Assembly: GCA_016703665.1 (NCBI GenBank)
Contig: JADJBS010000011.1
Location: 1-64,000 of the forward strand
DNA from: Candidatus Defluviibacillus avedoerensis
Lineage (GTDB): Bacteria > Pseudomonadota > Gammaproteobacteria > Burkholderiales > Burkholderiaceae_C
DNA: 64,000 nt
Direction of reading: 5' to 3'
The notes under the pieces were generated by a model. It worked only from the letters and a program-made list of their open reading frames with translations, did not search any database and had not been told where the DNA came from. Below are positions 63,750 to 64,000 of this stretch, piece by piece. The translations under genes and the position numbers were made by a program. Numbering within the stretch: position 1 is the stretch's first letter; the number at the start of each line of letters is the position of its first letter.

Positions 63750-64000
63750 TCAGGCCTCTTCAAAATGGGCAAAAAAAACATCCAGCTGATCGACCAGATC
63801 GCGCTTGCGCGCCGCATCGACAAAGCTGGCTTCAAAACTGTGGCGTGCCACTTGGTATGCATGGCGTACCGTCAAGCCCGTGGCGGCAAAGACCTGGGTC
63901 AGGTTGTCGTTCATGTAGCCACCAAAATAGGCTGGGTCATCTGAATTGACGGTGGCGGCCAAACCGGCGTCCAGCAAAGCACCCAGGTTGTGCTGCGCCA
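63750..64000 (-). CDS. add: Adenosine deaminase, C-terminal part, runs off the window
   Basis: The last 83 codons of a metal-dependent deaminase of the adenosine/adenine deaminase family: AQHNLGALLDAGLAATVNSD with the metal-ligand Asp in NSDDPAYFGGYMND, then LTQVFAATGL and a helical tail to DVFFAHFEEA. The 5' part is outside the window. Adenosine and adenine deaminase-like enzymes share this tail, so the exact substrate cannot be told from this piece. Confidence 0.85.
   Translation of the reverse strand, partial: AQHNLGALLDAGLAATVNSDDPAYFGGYMNDNLTQVFAATGLTVRHAYQVARHSFEASFVDAARKRDLVDQLDVFFAHFEEA

Overview
The window looks like a chromosomal segment of a betaproteobacterium of the order Burkholderiales, most likely family Comamonadaceae (relatives of Rhodoferax, Limnohabitans or Polaromonas). 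This is an inference from high GC, protein style, the FdhX/DUF3305/DUF3306 formate dehydrogenase neighbourhood, Bug-family binding proteins and a GC-rich palindromic repeat typical of that family. No tRNA, rRNA, CRISPR array or transposase was seen, and no gap without a gene exceeds about 210 bases.

A technical point governs every entry. At least 25 genes or junctions carry one-base-scale frame breaks, often in short homopolymers, while conserved motifs continue intact in the next frame. I read most of these as sequence errors and describe reconstructed genes. A 20-base G run at 2370 lies inside one of the affected genes.

Layout. 1-18742 (all minus strand) is a cell-surface block. In transcription order it holds a MraY/WecA-like sugar-phosphate transferase, two tandem type I secretion ABC transporter genes, HlyD and TolC partners, a DUF4214 secreted protein with its own promoter and terminator, two large GT2 proteins, a methyltransferase, a GT4 glycosyltransferase and two coiled-coil proteins. 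Together they could export and glycosylate an S-layer-like protein.

18822-25387 (minus) is a Tat-exported, membrane-anchored formate dehydrogenase operon: fdhX, fdhA, fdhB, a lipoprotein, cytochrome b, a small periplasmic protein and fdhD. A divergent YHYH lipoprotein plus HupE/UreJ pair (25612-27807) separates it from accessory genes (27838-31533: DUF3305, DUF3306, polyferredoxin, TorD-like chaperone).

31584-33148 (plus) holds a nitronate monooxygenase-like enzyme and an acyltransferase. 33111-40718 (minus) reads as one formaldehyde-oxidation operon: frmA, an alpha/beta hydrolase, fghA, fdsB (with fused FdsG) and fdsA, taking formaldehyde through glutathione adducts and formate to CO2 with NADH formation. 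fdsA carries an in-frame palindromic repeat pair.

40768-43944 holds two tandem paralogous exported proteins of unknown function; 43994-45083 is the iron-sulfur carrier apbC/mrp. 45233-56406 (plus) holds metG, then a six-gene hydrogenase-4-like membrane complex whose large subunit lacks the NiFe cysteine ligands (an Ehr-type complex), then a SulP anion transporter. A degenerate copy of the metG 3' end lies just beyond the complex.

56446-64000 (minus) holds an enoyl-CoA hydratase, an acyl-CoA synthetase, a Bug-type binding protein, dcd, guanine deaminase, a BMP-family nucleoside-binding protein, a YceH/DUF480 protein and the end of adenosine deaminase, giving a purine-salvage theme at the edge.
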